Shown here: positions 24,970 to 33,044 of the stretch, one piece after another
How positions within the stretch are numbered: position 1 is the first letter of the stretch
How the letters are laid out: every line of letters begins with the position of its first letter
From: Gilvimarinus sp. DA14
Lineage (GTDB): Bacteria; Pseudomonadota; Gammaproteobacteria; Pseudomonadales; Cellvibrionaceae
Length of the DNA stretch: 64,000 nt
Assembly: GCF_024204685.1 (NCBI RefSeq)
Contig: NZ_CP100350.1
Coordinates: forward strand, 2,210,501 to 2,274,500
Reading direction: 5' to 3'
Made by a program: the position numbers and the translations under genes
The notes under the pieces: model-generated
Database searches by the model: none
What the model was told of the DNA's origin: nothing
Seen by the model: only the letters and a program-made list of their open reading frames with translations

Positions 24970-25207
24970 TACTACGAAGCACCGCTTTTTTGCCCCGTTT
25001 ACATCTAGGCCGAATGGAAATCGATTTTAGTGGGTAAGCAAACAGGACGTTTGCGCAAGTATCGCCAGCGCATGGACGCGCTGTCGATACGGCCCGCTAA
25101 AATCGATTGGAATGAGGGAACCCGTAGGGCCAGATGTTGGGGCGCGGCTTTTGGGTACTTTTGGCCAAGACCAAAAGTACCTCGCAACGCACGGCGACAC
25201 GGGCATA
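24970..25207 (-). repeat. Structured intergenic repeat, copy C
   Basis: Inverted relative to copies A, B and D; on the plus strand it ends in CGGCGACACGGGCAT. The outer stem pairs 25019-25034 with 25093-25108 (one wobble). Arms are GCAAAC/GTTTGC with loop AGGAC, and TATCG/CGATA enclosing CAGCGC-ATGGAC-GCGCTG. The hairpin GGTACTTTT/AAAAGTACC follows. It forms the right border of the defence array. Confidence 0.85.
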
Positions 25208-25353
25208 CAGAAAAACCCGCTTCCAGCGGCACTAAACCAACCATCAAGAAAAGTAAAAACCCCTTTCTAACATCAATGAAAACGTATGCATAAAGTCCGC
25301 ACCCCAGGCCGCCTGTGGCAAACTAAACGCCTAAAAATAAACAGGAGACCACC

Positions 25354-28300
25354 ATGGCCCCTTATGCAACCCACACTCTGTTAGCTAGCTTTATCGCGGG
25401 CAGCGCTTTACTCAGCGCTTGCCAACCCGACACACCCGCCACCGAACAAAACGTGCAAAGCCCGCCGATGACGGGGCAGATGACAGCGTTTCGCTCGGTG
25501 CTGGACGGCAAGCCCCGCGTATTAACCCTGCGCCTGGGCGATGACTTAAGCCTTGCCTATGACACAGACGCGGGCACTTTATTTAAAGTGTGGGATGGCC
25601 AGGTGGAGTTTTCCGGCGCGGTGTACGACCAGAAGCACGGCCCCCAGCCTGGGACCCCGGGGCGGGATTACCTGAAAAATGAAAACGCGCGCTGGCAAGG
25701 CGACATTGAATTTAAAGGCCACCGCTTAAATGGCAACACCCCCACCCTGCTGTACGCGGGCGGCAACGTTAATATAGAAGAAACCCCCCGTTATCAGATG
25801 CAGGGGGAGCAGGCGGTGGTAACGCGCCAGTTTGTGGTAACAGGCGGCACGGCCAGCTTAAGCGGTTTACAGCTGCCGCAAAACCATTCTGTGAGTGGCG
25901 CGGGTGAGCTTAACGGCGACCGCCTGATTCTTAAACCCGGCACTACCGAATTAACCCTGCACTATTCGGCTCTGCCGCCACAAGCAGCGCAAGAACCACA
26001 ATCGACCGAGGCCGAGCAACAACACCCAGGCGAAGCATTAATTGCCGGTAGCGACTGCGCCGCCTGCCACAACCCCGAGGTAAAAACCGTGGGGCCGTCT
26101 TACGCCTCCATTGCGCAGCGTTATATCAATGAAAGCGGCGCACGGGAGATGCTGGCACAAAAGATTATTGACGGTGGTGCGGGCAACTGGGGGCAGATCC
26201 CCATGACGCCGCACCCCAGTTTAAGCGCCGAAGACGCCGCCACCATGGTGGATTATATTTTCACCCTGGCACCGGCTGCCGAGCCCGTTGCCGACGGTGC
26301 AAACCCCATGGCGCAACCAGCGGTGGCGGTTAACTTAAAAGACACCACGCCCGAAATAAACCAAAAAACAGCGGGCGCGCTGTTTTACCTGCATTATTTT
26401 TCCGGCGACCAACCCAATGTGGATGTACTGCGCAACACACCCCCGGCGCTGGCGGCGCACAGTGCGCAAATTCATTTACCCGACATTGACGCCTTTGAAC
26501 CGATTAAAGAGCGTTTTGCCTATCAGGTAAAAACCAACTTAAAGCTGGAAAAGCCGCTGCAAACCACCTTGCGCTTGGTGAGCGACGATGGCTCGTATTT
26601 GTATTTAAACGGCGAGCTTGCCATTAACCACTGGGGCTTTCACGGCCCCGACCCCATGGATGCCAACATCAATTTAGAAGCAGGCCTGCACCCGTTGGAA
26701 ATTATTTATTTTCAGGGCACCTCGGGCGCGGCCTTATCGCTGCAATGGAAAAACCCCGCCACCGGCAAGTTTGAGTTAATCCCCGAATCCATGCTGGAGG
26801 TTACGCCCAATGACCTACGCACGGTAGAGCCGGTAGTCACCGACCCGGATATTGTGAAAACCGTGCCCGGGGATATGCGCGAGGTGGCGGGCGTGCACCC
26901 GTCCTTTGATTTGCATCAGGCGCGTCCGGAAGAATTTGAACCCATGGTGGGCGGGCTGGACTTTTTGCCCGACGGCCGCTTGGTAGTCTCTACCTGGGAC
27001 CCGGAAGGTTCGGTGTATATTGTCTCTGATTGGGATGCGGCGCCGGAAAACATTCAGGTTAAACGCATCGCCCGCGGGCTTGCCGAACCCTTGGGTTTAA
27101 AAGTGGTGGACGGCGATATTTACGTGCTGCAAAAGCAAGAGCTGACCCGCCTGGTGGATGTGAATGGCGATGAAATTATTGACGAGTATCGCCTGGTAGC
27201 GAACGACTGGTCGGTAACCGGCAACTTTCACGAGTTTGCCTTTGGCCTGGAGTATCAAGACGGCTATTTTTACGGCGCTTTGGCCACCGCCATTTTACCC
27301 GGCGGCGCCAGTGCCGACCCGCAAGCGCCCGATCGCGGCCACGCGTTTAAAGTGAACAAAGACACGGGCGAAGTAAGCATGATTGCCTCGGGCCTGCGCA
27401 CCCCCAACGGCATTGGTTTTGGCATTGACGAACAACTGTTTATTGCCGACAACCAGGGCGACTGGGTGCCGTCCAGTAAAATTATCGAGTTAACCGAAGG
27501 GGCCTGGTATGGGTCGCGCTCGGTGGATTTTGCAGGCACCGAAAACTTAACCGAAACCTTGCCGGTGGTGTGGCTGCCGCAAGATGAAATTGGCAACTCG
27601 CCGGGCGAGCCCGCGCCGCTTAACATCGGCCCCTACCAAAACCAGATGATTCACGGCGAAGTTACCCACGGCGGCATTAAGCGCGTGTTTGCCGAGCGCA
27701 TTAACGGCCGCTTGCAGGGCGCGGTATTTCGCTTTACCCAGGGCTTAGAAGCCGGGGTTAACCGCTTGCAATGGGCGCCCGATGGCTCGCTGATTGTGGG
27801 TGGCGTAGGCAACCCCGGCAACTGGGCCCACGCCGGTGGCAAGTGGTATGGCTTGCAGCGTTTAAACTACAACGGCAATACCGCCTTTGAAATGCTAAGC
27901 GTTAGCGCGCGCAGCGACGGTTTTGAAATTACCTTTACCGAGCCGGTCGCTGCCGGGCAAAACATTACCGCCGAAGATTTTGAGGTTATTCAGTGGCGTT
28001 ACGAACCCACCAGCGAATACGGCGGCCCGAAACTGGACAAAGGCCCGCTAAAAGTTGAAGCGTTTTCGCTGTCGGAAGATCGCCGCCGCGCGCAGTTTAA
28101 ATTGGCCGGGCTAAAAGAAAACCACTTGGTGTATTTCCGCATTAAGCGCGGCTTTGTGAGCGAAAGCGATAACGAGTTGTGGACCACCGAAGCCTGGTAC
28201 ACCTTAAACGCGATTCCGGAAAATAAACCCGTTGCCATCAACACTGACTACCAGCCAAGTAATAACCGCTTAAGCGAAGCGGAAAAAACCGACGGCTGGC

Positions 28301-28926
28301 AGTTATTGTTTGACGGTAAAACCCTAGACGGTTTACGCAATTACAACAGCGATCAATTAGGCAAGCGCTGGGTAGTGGACAATGGCGCGCTGCATTTAAC
28401 CGGCCGCACCGCCGCCGACGAAGGCTGGAAAACACCGGGTGGTGGTGATGTAATCATTACCCCGGCGCCCATGGAAAACTTTGAGCTTTATTTGGAATGG
28501 AAGCTGGCCGAAGACGGCAACAGCGGTATTCTTTATAAGGTAAAAGAAACGCCCGAGCTTGAGCACTCGTACCAGAGCGGGCCCGAGTACCAGCTGCTGG
28601 ATAACCCGGGCCACCCGGACGGCAAAATAGAAAAACACCGCGCGGGCGATTTGTACGATTTGATTAAGTCCAAATTCGTGACCGTGCTGCCCGCCGGGCA
28701 GTGGAACCGCACCCGCCTGGTGGTGAACAACGGCAAAATCGAGCACTGGTTAAACGGCTATAAACTGGTGCAGGCGGATACCAGCTCGCCCGAGTGGCAG
28801 CAGTTAATTGGCAACAGCAAGTTTGCCGACTGGCCCGAGTTTGCCAATAACAGCGAAGGGCATATTGTGTTGCAAGACCATGGCGATAAAGTGTGGTTTC
28901 GCAATATAAAACTCAAACCGCTTTAG
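25354..28926 (+). CDS. Multidomain lipoprotein: cytochrome c, PA14, beta-propeller, 3-keto-glycoside hydrolase
   Basis: A 1190-residue secreted lipoprotein with lipobox LLSAC (Cys at about 23). After a beta region, a class I cytochrome c domain has the heme motif CAACH at about residues 230-234 and a distal Met candidate in QIPMTP. A PA14-like carbohydrate-binding region follows (about 340-475; DDGSYLYLNGELAINHWG). Next comes a PQQ-dehydrogenase/sorbosone-type propeller (about 510-830). The C-terminal 210 residues match the DUF1080/3-keto-disaccharide hydrolase family (DGWQLLFDGKTLDGLRNY, EDGNSGILYKV, GEWNRTRLVV-like). It may oxidise and then cleave a glycan at the cell surface, passing electrons to the heme. 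AGGAGACC precedes the ATG. It is monocistronic. Confidence 0.85.
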   Translation: MAPYATHTLLASFIAGSALLSACQPDTPATEQNVQSPPMTGQMTAFRSVLDGKPRVLTLRLGDDLSLAYDTDAGTLFKVWDGQVEFSGAVYDQKHGPQPGTPGRDYLKNENARWQGDIEFKGHRLNGNTPTLLYAGGNVNIEETPRYQMQGEQAVVTRQFVVTGGTASLSGLQLPQNHSVSGAGELNGDRLILKPGTTELTLHYSALPPQAAQEPQSTEAEQQHPGEALIAGSDCAACHNPEVKTVGPSYASIAQRYINESGAREMLAQKIIDGGAGNWGQIPMTPHPSLSAEDAATMVDYIFTLAPAAEPVADGANPMAQPAVAVNLKDTTPEINQKTAGALFYLHYFSGDQPNVDVLRNTPPALAAHSAQIHLPDIDAFEPIKERFAYQVKTNLKLEKPLQTTLRLVSDDGSYLYLNGELAINHWGFHGPDPMDANINLEAGLHPLEIIYFQGTSGAALSLQWKNPATGKFELIPESMLEVTPNDLRTVEPVVTDPDIVKTVPGDMREVAGVHPSFDLHQARPEEFEPMVGGLDFLPDGRLVVSTWDPEGSVYIVSDWDAAPENIQVKRIARGLAEPLGLKVVDGDIYVLQKQELTRLVDVNGDEIIDEYRLVANDWSVTGNFHEFAFGLEYQDGYFYGALATAILPGGASADPQAPDRGHAFKVNKDTGEVSMIASGLRTPNGIGFGIDEQLFIADNQGDWVPSSKIIELTEGAWYGSRSVDFAGTENLTETLPVVWLPQDEIGNSPGEPAPLNIGPYQNQMIHGEVTHGGIKRVFAERINGRLQGAVFRFTQGLEAGVNRLQWAPDGSLIVGGVGNPGNWAHAGGKWYGLQRLNYNGNTAFEMLSVSARSDGFEITFTEPVAAGQNITAEDFEVIQWRYEPTSEYGGPKLDKGPLKVEAFSLSEDRRRAQFKLAGLKENHLVYFRIKRGFVSESDNELWTTEAWYTLNAIPENKPVAINTDYQPSNNRLSEAEKTDGWQLLFDGKTLDGLRNYNSDQLGKRWVVDNGALHLTGRTAADEGWKTPGGGDVIITPAPMENFELYLEWKLAEDGNSGILYKVKETPELEHSYQSGPEYQLLDNPGHPDGKIEKHRAGDLYDLIKSKFVTVLPAGQWNRTRLVVNNGKIEHWLNGYKLVQADTSSPEWQQLIGNSKFADWPEFANNSEGHIVLQDHGDKVWFRNIKLKPL

Positions 28927-28968
28927 TCGCGTTAGTCGCTTAAATAGCTACTGCTCAATTACACTTTT

Positions 28969-28999
28969 GCGCCCCGTTAATCGGGGCGCGCGTATTTTT
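28969..28999 (+). terminator. Intrinsic terminator after the 1190-residue lipoprotein gene
   Basis: Stem GCGCCCCG (28969-28976) / CGGGGCGC (28982-28989) with a 5-nt loop is followed by GCGTATTTTT. Confidence 0.85.
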
Positions 29000-29155
29000 A
29001 CTGGTTTATACGCTCTCTGCACGGTTGGCGTGGCGCCTCCGTCGGTCCGTTAGCGGGCGCGTTTTTCATCAAGATTTTGGGCACTTTTATTAGTAACTGG
29101 CTTATCCGGCTGTTAGTCGCTACCATTTACCATCCATGCGATACAAGGATAGGTT

Positions 29156-30346
29156 ATGAAGCTTCCAGTCCCCATCAAAGCAGCAACCCTGTTGCTCGCC
29201 TGCAGCGCCTCGCAGTCTTACGCCATCAGCGAAGAATTTATCGACCCCGAAGACGGCATGCTGGATGCCAGCCAGTTTTTAAGCCAGCACATGCTGGGCT
29301 TTTTGCCCGTGCCCATCATTATTACCGAACCGGCCACCGGCAATGGCCTGGGGGTTATGGGTGTGTTTTTTCACGAGTCCGAGGCGCAAAAGCAAGGTAA
29401 GCAAACAACCGGGATTATCCCCGAAAACATCAGCGTATTAGGCGGGGCGGCTACCGAAAACGGCAGCAAGTTTGGCGGCGCCGGGCACATGGGTTTTTGG
29501 CGCGGCGATACCATTCGCTACAAGGGCGGCATTGGCTACCCGGATATGAATCTGGATTTTTACCGCATCGCCAACGTGGATTTGCAAAACCCCATTGAGC
29601 TGAACGTAAGTGGCCCGGCCATACTGCAAAAACTCACCTTTCGCCTGGGCGACAGCAAATGGTTTGCGGGCTTTTACCAAACCTACCAGCACATGGAAAC
29701 CAAGCTCGCCGAGGATATTAATATCGACCTGCTGCCCGACGATGAGCTGAACGAAAAAGTCGAGGCTTTTTTGCAAAACCGTCTCAACATCAGCGAAGAC
29801 ACCTCGGGTTTGGGGTTGATTCTTGAGTATGATTCGCGCGACAACCCCATGAACCCCGAGGCCGGTTACAACTACCGCGCCCGCGCCGTGCGCTTTGACG
29901 ACGCCATTGGCAGTGATTTGAACTACACCCAGTATCAATTTACCGGGCTTAATTACTGGAAGCTGAGCGACACCTTCAACCTGGGCCTGCGCCTGGATTA
30001 CCAAAGCGTTGAGGCCGCCAGCGGCGAAACCCTGCCCCCCTACGCCCTGCCCGGCTTGCGCATGCGCGGTGTACCCGCCGCCCGCTACCAGAATAACCAG
30101 GCCTTTATCACCGAAATTGAAGCCACCTACAAACTGACACCACGCTGGCATCTTAAAGGCTTTGGCGGCGCGGGCTTTGTCGCCGACAGCTGGAGCAACC
30201 TAACCAGCGACGCCGAAGACGTAGAAAGCTACGGCACCGGGTTTCGCTACCTGATCGCCAAACGCTACGGCTTTACCATGGGTGTGGATGTGGCCTGGGG
30301 GCCGGAAGAGTCCGCTTACTACATTCAAGCCGGTTCCAGCTGGTAA
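29156..30346 (+). CDS. Omp85/BamA-like outer membrane barrel protein
   Basis: A 396-residue outer-membrane protein with signal peptide ending at SQSYA. The body shows alternating beta-strands and features of the short Omp85 (surface antigen D15, BamA/TamA family) group that lacks POTRA domains: FLPVPIIITEPATGNGLGVMGVFF near the N-terminus, LILEYDSRDNPMNPEAGYNYRARAVRF mid-barrel, and GTGFRYLIAKRYGFTMGVDVAWGPE near the end. The last residue is Trp, an acceptable barrel-terminal signal. AAGGATAGG precedes the ATG. Substrate and role are unknown. It stands alone between a terminator and repeat copy D. Confidence 0.8.
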   Translation: MKLPVPIKAATLLLACSASQSYAISEEFIDPEDGMLDASQFLSQHMLGFLPVPIIITEPATGNGLGVMGVFFHESEAQKQGKQTTGIIPENISVLGGAATENGSKFGGAGHMGFWRGDTIRYKGGIGYPDMNLDFYRIANVDLQNPIELNVSGPAILQKLTFRLGDSKWFAGFYQTYQHMETKLAEDINIDLLPDDELNEKVEAFLQNRLNISEDTSGLGLILEYDSRDNPMNPEAGYNYRARAVRFDDAIGSDLNYTQYQFTGLNYWKLSDTFNLGLRLDYQSVEAASGETLPPYALPGLRMRGVPAARYQNNQAFITEIEATYKLTPRWHLKGFGGAGFVADSWSNLTSDAEDVESYGTGFRYLIAKRYGFTMGVDVAWGPEESAYYIQAGSSW

Positions 30347-30431
30347 CCCATGGCGAAAGGGAAACTGATTCGCTGGAATGACGCCCGCGGCTTTGGCAAC
30401 ACATGGCTGAAATTGAATTTCAGCCTTTAAT

Positions 30432-30700
30432 ATGCCCGTGTCGCCGGGCGTTGCGAGTTACTTTTTTCGGCAAAAAGTAACCAAAAACCTCGCCCAACAT
30501 CTGGCCCCTTCGGGGTCCCCTCCCTCCGGCCAATTTTAGCGGTCGGTCTAAACCGCACGTCCATGTGCGCTTAGACCTTTCGCGCTCACAGCCCAGGCTG
30601 GCCTCTCTGCTACTGCGTAGCATTCACCTTCTCCAGAGCGCTCAACCCCTAAAATCGGCTTCCGCTCGGCTCAGTTGTAAACGGGCGAAAAACCCAGCCG
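30432..30700 (+). repeat. Structured intergenic repeat, copy D
   Basis: This copy starts TGCCCGTGTCGCCGGGCG, then the hairpin GTTACTTTTT/AAAAAGTAAC. The outer stem is ATTTTAG near 30533 with CTAAAAT near 30650. Arm 2 is GGTCTAA/TTAGACC enclosing GCAC-GTCCAT-GTGC. Arm 3 is enlarged, with GCGCTC/GAGCGC and an inner GCTAC-TGC-GTAGC. Stems differ from copy B but the GTCCAT loop is kept. Confidence 0.78.
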
Positions 30701-30761
30701 GCTCCACGCTTTCAGCTCTGGTAAAAAGTCAACTTCGCTATTAGCTGAGCCGAACCATTAT

Positions 30762-31000
30762 TCACTACGAAGTGCCGCTTTTTTGCCCCGTTTACATCTA
30801 GGCCGAATGGAAATCTATTTTAGCGGGTAAGCAAACAGGACGTTTGCGCAAGTATCGCCAGCGCATGGACGCGCTGTCGATACGGCCCGCTAAAATCGAT
30901 TGGAATGAGGGGACCCGCAGGGCCAGATGTTGGGGCGCGGCTTTTGGGTACTTTTGGCCAAGACCAAAAGTACCTCGCAACGCCCGGCGACACGGGCATA
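30762..31000 (-). repeat. Structured intergenic repeat, copy E
   Basis: Almost identical to copy C and in the same orientation; with copy D it forms an inverted pair about 60 bp apart. The outer stem is 30811-30826 with 30887-30902 (one mismatch). Arm loops AGGAC and ATGGAC (GTCCT and GTCCAT on the other strand) are conserved. It ends with CGCCCGGCGACACGGGCAT. Confidence 0.85.
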
Positions 31001-31106
31001 TAAAAGAGAAGCTTTCGATTAACAGACCGTTTTTCAACGGTCAGCTAAACAATTCCAGCCACTGGCCGATACAGGTTCTATCGACGATTGATTTCAAGGA
31101 CCCAGT

Positions 31107-31745
31107 ATGAACCGCCGCCTGTTGCTCGTGACTTCACTGTTTTTATCAAGCCTGTTAAGTGGCTGCGGTATTATTGAATGCCAAATTTGCGGCGGCTATG
31201 ACGCCAGTACGGCCAATGCCTCGGCAACGGCGTCGGCCAGCGCAACCGCCAGTACCAAAGCCCAAAGCACCACCACCTTATACCCTGCGCCCGTTACCAT
31301 CACCGCGGTAGGCTATGGCGCGCTGGACCCGGCCCTTGCGGGTAACCCACCCCAACAAGAGTTAATGGCGCTGCGCGCCTCGGAAGTGGAAGCCTACCGG
31401 ACCCTGGCCGAACGTGTGCGCGGTGTAGAGATTACCGCCGACACTCGGGTGGCGGACTTTTTAACCGAGCACGATCGTATTTACGCATTGGTGGACACCT
31501 TTGTGCTGGTTAAATCCCGCGTGATTAGCCAGGGCATTAACCGCAAGGGCTACTACGAAACCACCGTGGCCCTGTCACTGGATACGGATTTTTATCGCGA
31601 CCCAATCGGCGCCATGCAATCGGACATTGAAAACTCGGGCACGGCGTACCACAAAGCCGCGCCAAAAGCCGAGCAACCCCGCACCGCGTCGGTCACCGCC
31701 AAGCACTTTGACATTGGCACTTACGCTCAACTGTCTAACAGGTAA
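31107..31745 (+). CDS. flgP: FlgP-like flagellar outer-membrane lipoprotein
   Basis: A 212-residue lipoprotein with lipobox LLSGC (Cys20), then an Ala/Ser/Thr linker and an LPP20-like domain (ELMALRASEVEAYRTLAERVRGVEI, RVADFLTEHDRIYALVDTFVL, GINRKGYYETTVALSLD). In Vibrio and Campylobacter, FlgP forms a ring around the flagellar basal body at the outer membrane. It is followed after 6 bp by a FlgT gene, which supports the identification. The C-terminal tail beyond residue 175 is longer than in many FlgP proteins. Confidence 0.82.
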   Translation: MNRRLLLVTSLFLSSLLSGCGIIECQICGGYDASTANASATASASATASTKAQSTTTLYPAPVTITAVGYGALDPALAGNPPQQELMALRASEVEAYRTLAERVRGVEITADTRVADFLTEHDRIYALVDTFVLVKSRVISQGINRKGYYETTVALSLDTDFYRDPIGAMQSDIENSGTAYHKAAPKAEQPRTASVTAKHFDIGTYAQLSNR

Positions 31746-31751
31746 ATCGTT

Positions 31752-33008
31752 ATGCTGCGCTCCTACGTTCACATAGCCACTTTTTTAGCCTTGCTGATCG
31801 GCGCGGCCGCCGCGCAGGCCGACATCATTACCGCACAGGGCAAAAGCAGTGTGGTGAACGGGGACGTTACCGGCGCGCGTCAGGCCGCCATCCGCGACGC
31901 CGCTCGCACAGCGCTGATGCAGGCGGGCTTTGATTTACGCAGCAGCACCAACGTGATTAACGTGACCGAGGTAAACGACCAGATTCGCGTGAGCACCCGC
32001 GGCCAAATTCAAGCCATGGATGTGATCGACGAATCACTGCAAAAAGGCATTTATCAGGTAACGGTAAACGCGGACATTCGCGATAGCAGCATTCACGCCG
32101 CCGAGTGCCCGGTGGCGCCCTACAGTAAATCGCTGCTGGTCACGGCGTTTAATAATCGCAAACCACAGTCGGTGCGCGTGGGCAAACTGTACAACGCCGA
32201 AAGCGCTATCGCGCAAACTCTGGCCGAACGCCTTTACCCGCAGCAAAACCTGGAGGTGCAAACCCAGCCCGAGCTGACCCTGGCCAGCGGCAACCGTTTG
32301 CTCAGTAACCACTACGAAGTGTTTAACGCGGTGCAACTGGTGGCCAGCCAATACCAAACCCAGTACGTGGTTACCGGCACCATTGAAGATATGTCTATGG
32401 CCAACCCGGACTACTTTCGCTACAACAGCCTGGGGCGCACGGGCAACCGCGTGGGCAGTACCCTGAAAAGCTGGGTGGGCGCCAACCCGGCGGACATTCG
32501 CGAGCGCCAGTTCAGTTTTCGCCTGATGCTGCACGATGGCGTCACCGGCACGCGCATTTTTGATAAAACCTACTCCACCCGTGGCCTGTGGGACGCGGAC
32601 TACACCGCCGCCACCGGCTTTGCCAGCCCGGGCTTCTGGGCCACCGATTACGGCCAGGCTGCCGACAAATTGTTAAGCCAGGCCGCGCTGGAGCTGGGAC
32701 AAAAAGCCCTGTGCCAGCCGTTTATGGCGCCGGTAAAAGTCTCGGCCCGCGACAGCCAGGTGTACGTACTGGCCGGAGCTAACAGTGGCGTCAACGTGGG
32801 CGACACCTTTAACATTTACGCCGAAGGCGAGGCGCCCTTTGCCAATATCGAGCACTTTGGCACCATGGCCTTAGCGCCCTCGGCCTACAAAAAGCTAGAC
32901 CACACCAGCGCCCAGTTACAGATCACACAAACCTACCCCGGCTACAGCATCGGCACCTTCGATGCCCCCCTGCAGCCGTACCTAAGGTACATGGCCGTCG
33001 CACACTGA
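31752..33008 (+). CDS. flgT: FlgT, flagellar H-ring assembly protein
   Basis: A 418-residue periplasmic protein with signal peptide ending AAAQA. The N-terminal domain (ITAQGKSSVVNGDVTGARQAAIRDAARTALMQAG), the middle domain (LLVTAFNNRKPQSVRVGKLYNAE, YVVTGTIEDMSM) and the C-terminal SH3-like part (VYVLAGANSGVNVGDTFNIYAEGE) match FlgT. In Vibrio, FlgT builds the H ring that supports the Na+-driven stator (MotX/MotY) of the polar flagellum. It forms an operon with flgP. The third usual member, FlgO, is not in the window. Confidence 0.88.
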   Translation: MLRSYVHIATFLALLIGAAAAQADIITAQGKSSVVNGDVTGARQAAIRDAARTALMQAGFDLRSSTNVINVTEVNDQIRVSTRGQIQAMDVIDESLQKGIYQVTVNADIRDSSIHAAECPVAPYSKSLLVTAFNNRKPQSVRVGKLYNAESAIAQTLAERLYPQQNLEVQTQPELTLASGNRLLSNHYEVFNAVQLVASQYQTQYVVTGTIEDMSMANPDYFRYNSLGRTGNRVGSTLKSWVGANPADIRERQFSFRLMLHDGVTGTRIFDKTYSTRGLWDADYTAATGFASPGFWATDYGQAADKLLSQAALELGQKALCQPFMAPVKVSARDSQVYVLAGANSGVNVGDTFNIYAEGEAPFANIEHFGTMALAPSAYKKLDHTSAQLQITQTYPGYSIGTFDAPLQPYLRYMAVAH

Positions 33009-33011
33009 GGT

Positions 33012-33039
33012 ATCATGCCCGTTTTTCTGCGGGCATGAT
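33012..33039 (+). terminator. Hairpin between flgT and the flavoprotein gene
   Basis: A perfect 10-bp stem (ATCATGCCCG at 33012-33021, CGGGCATGAT at 33030-33039) with loop TTTTTCTG ends only 5 bp before the next ATG. There is no T-tract after it, so it may partly terminate flgT transcripts or mask the downstream ribosome site. Confidence 0.55.
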
Positions 33040-33044
33040 GTTGT

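Noticed and set aside
24554..25353. Integron integrase gene or attI next to the array
   Set aside because: No reading frame of useful length with tyrosine-recombinase motifs is present in this interval.
30420..31110. Short open frames with R-H-G-H-rich ends inside the repeats, also at 16412-16705, 18993-19315 and 25005-25293
   Set aside because: They lie within the structured repeat copies, appear on both strands and match each other only because the DNA is repeated. No ribosome sites or codon pattern of real genes.
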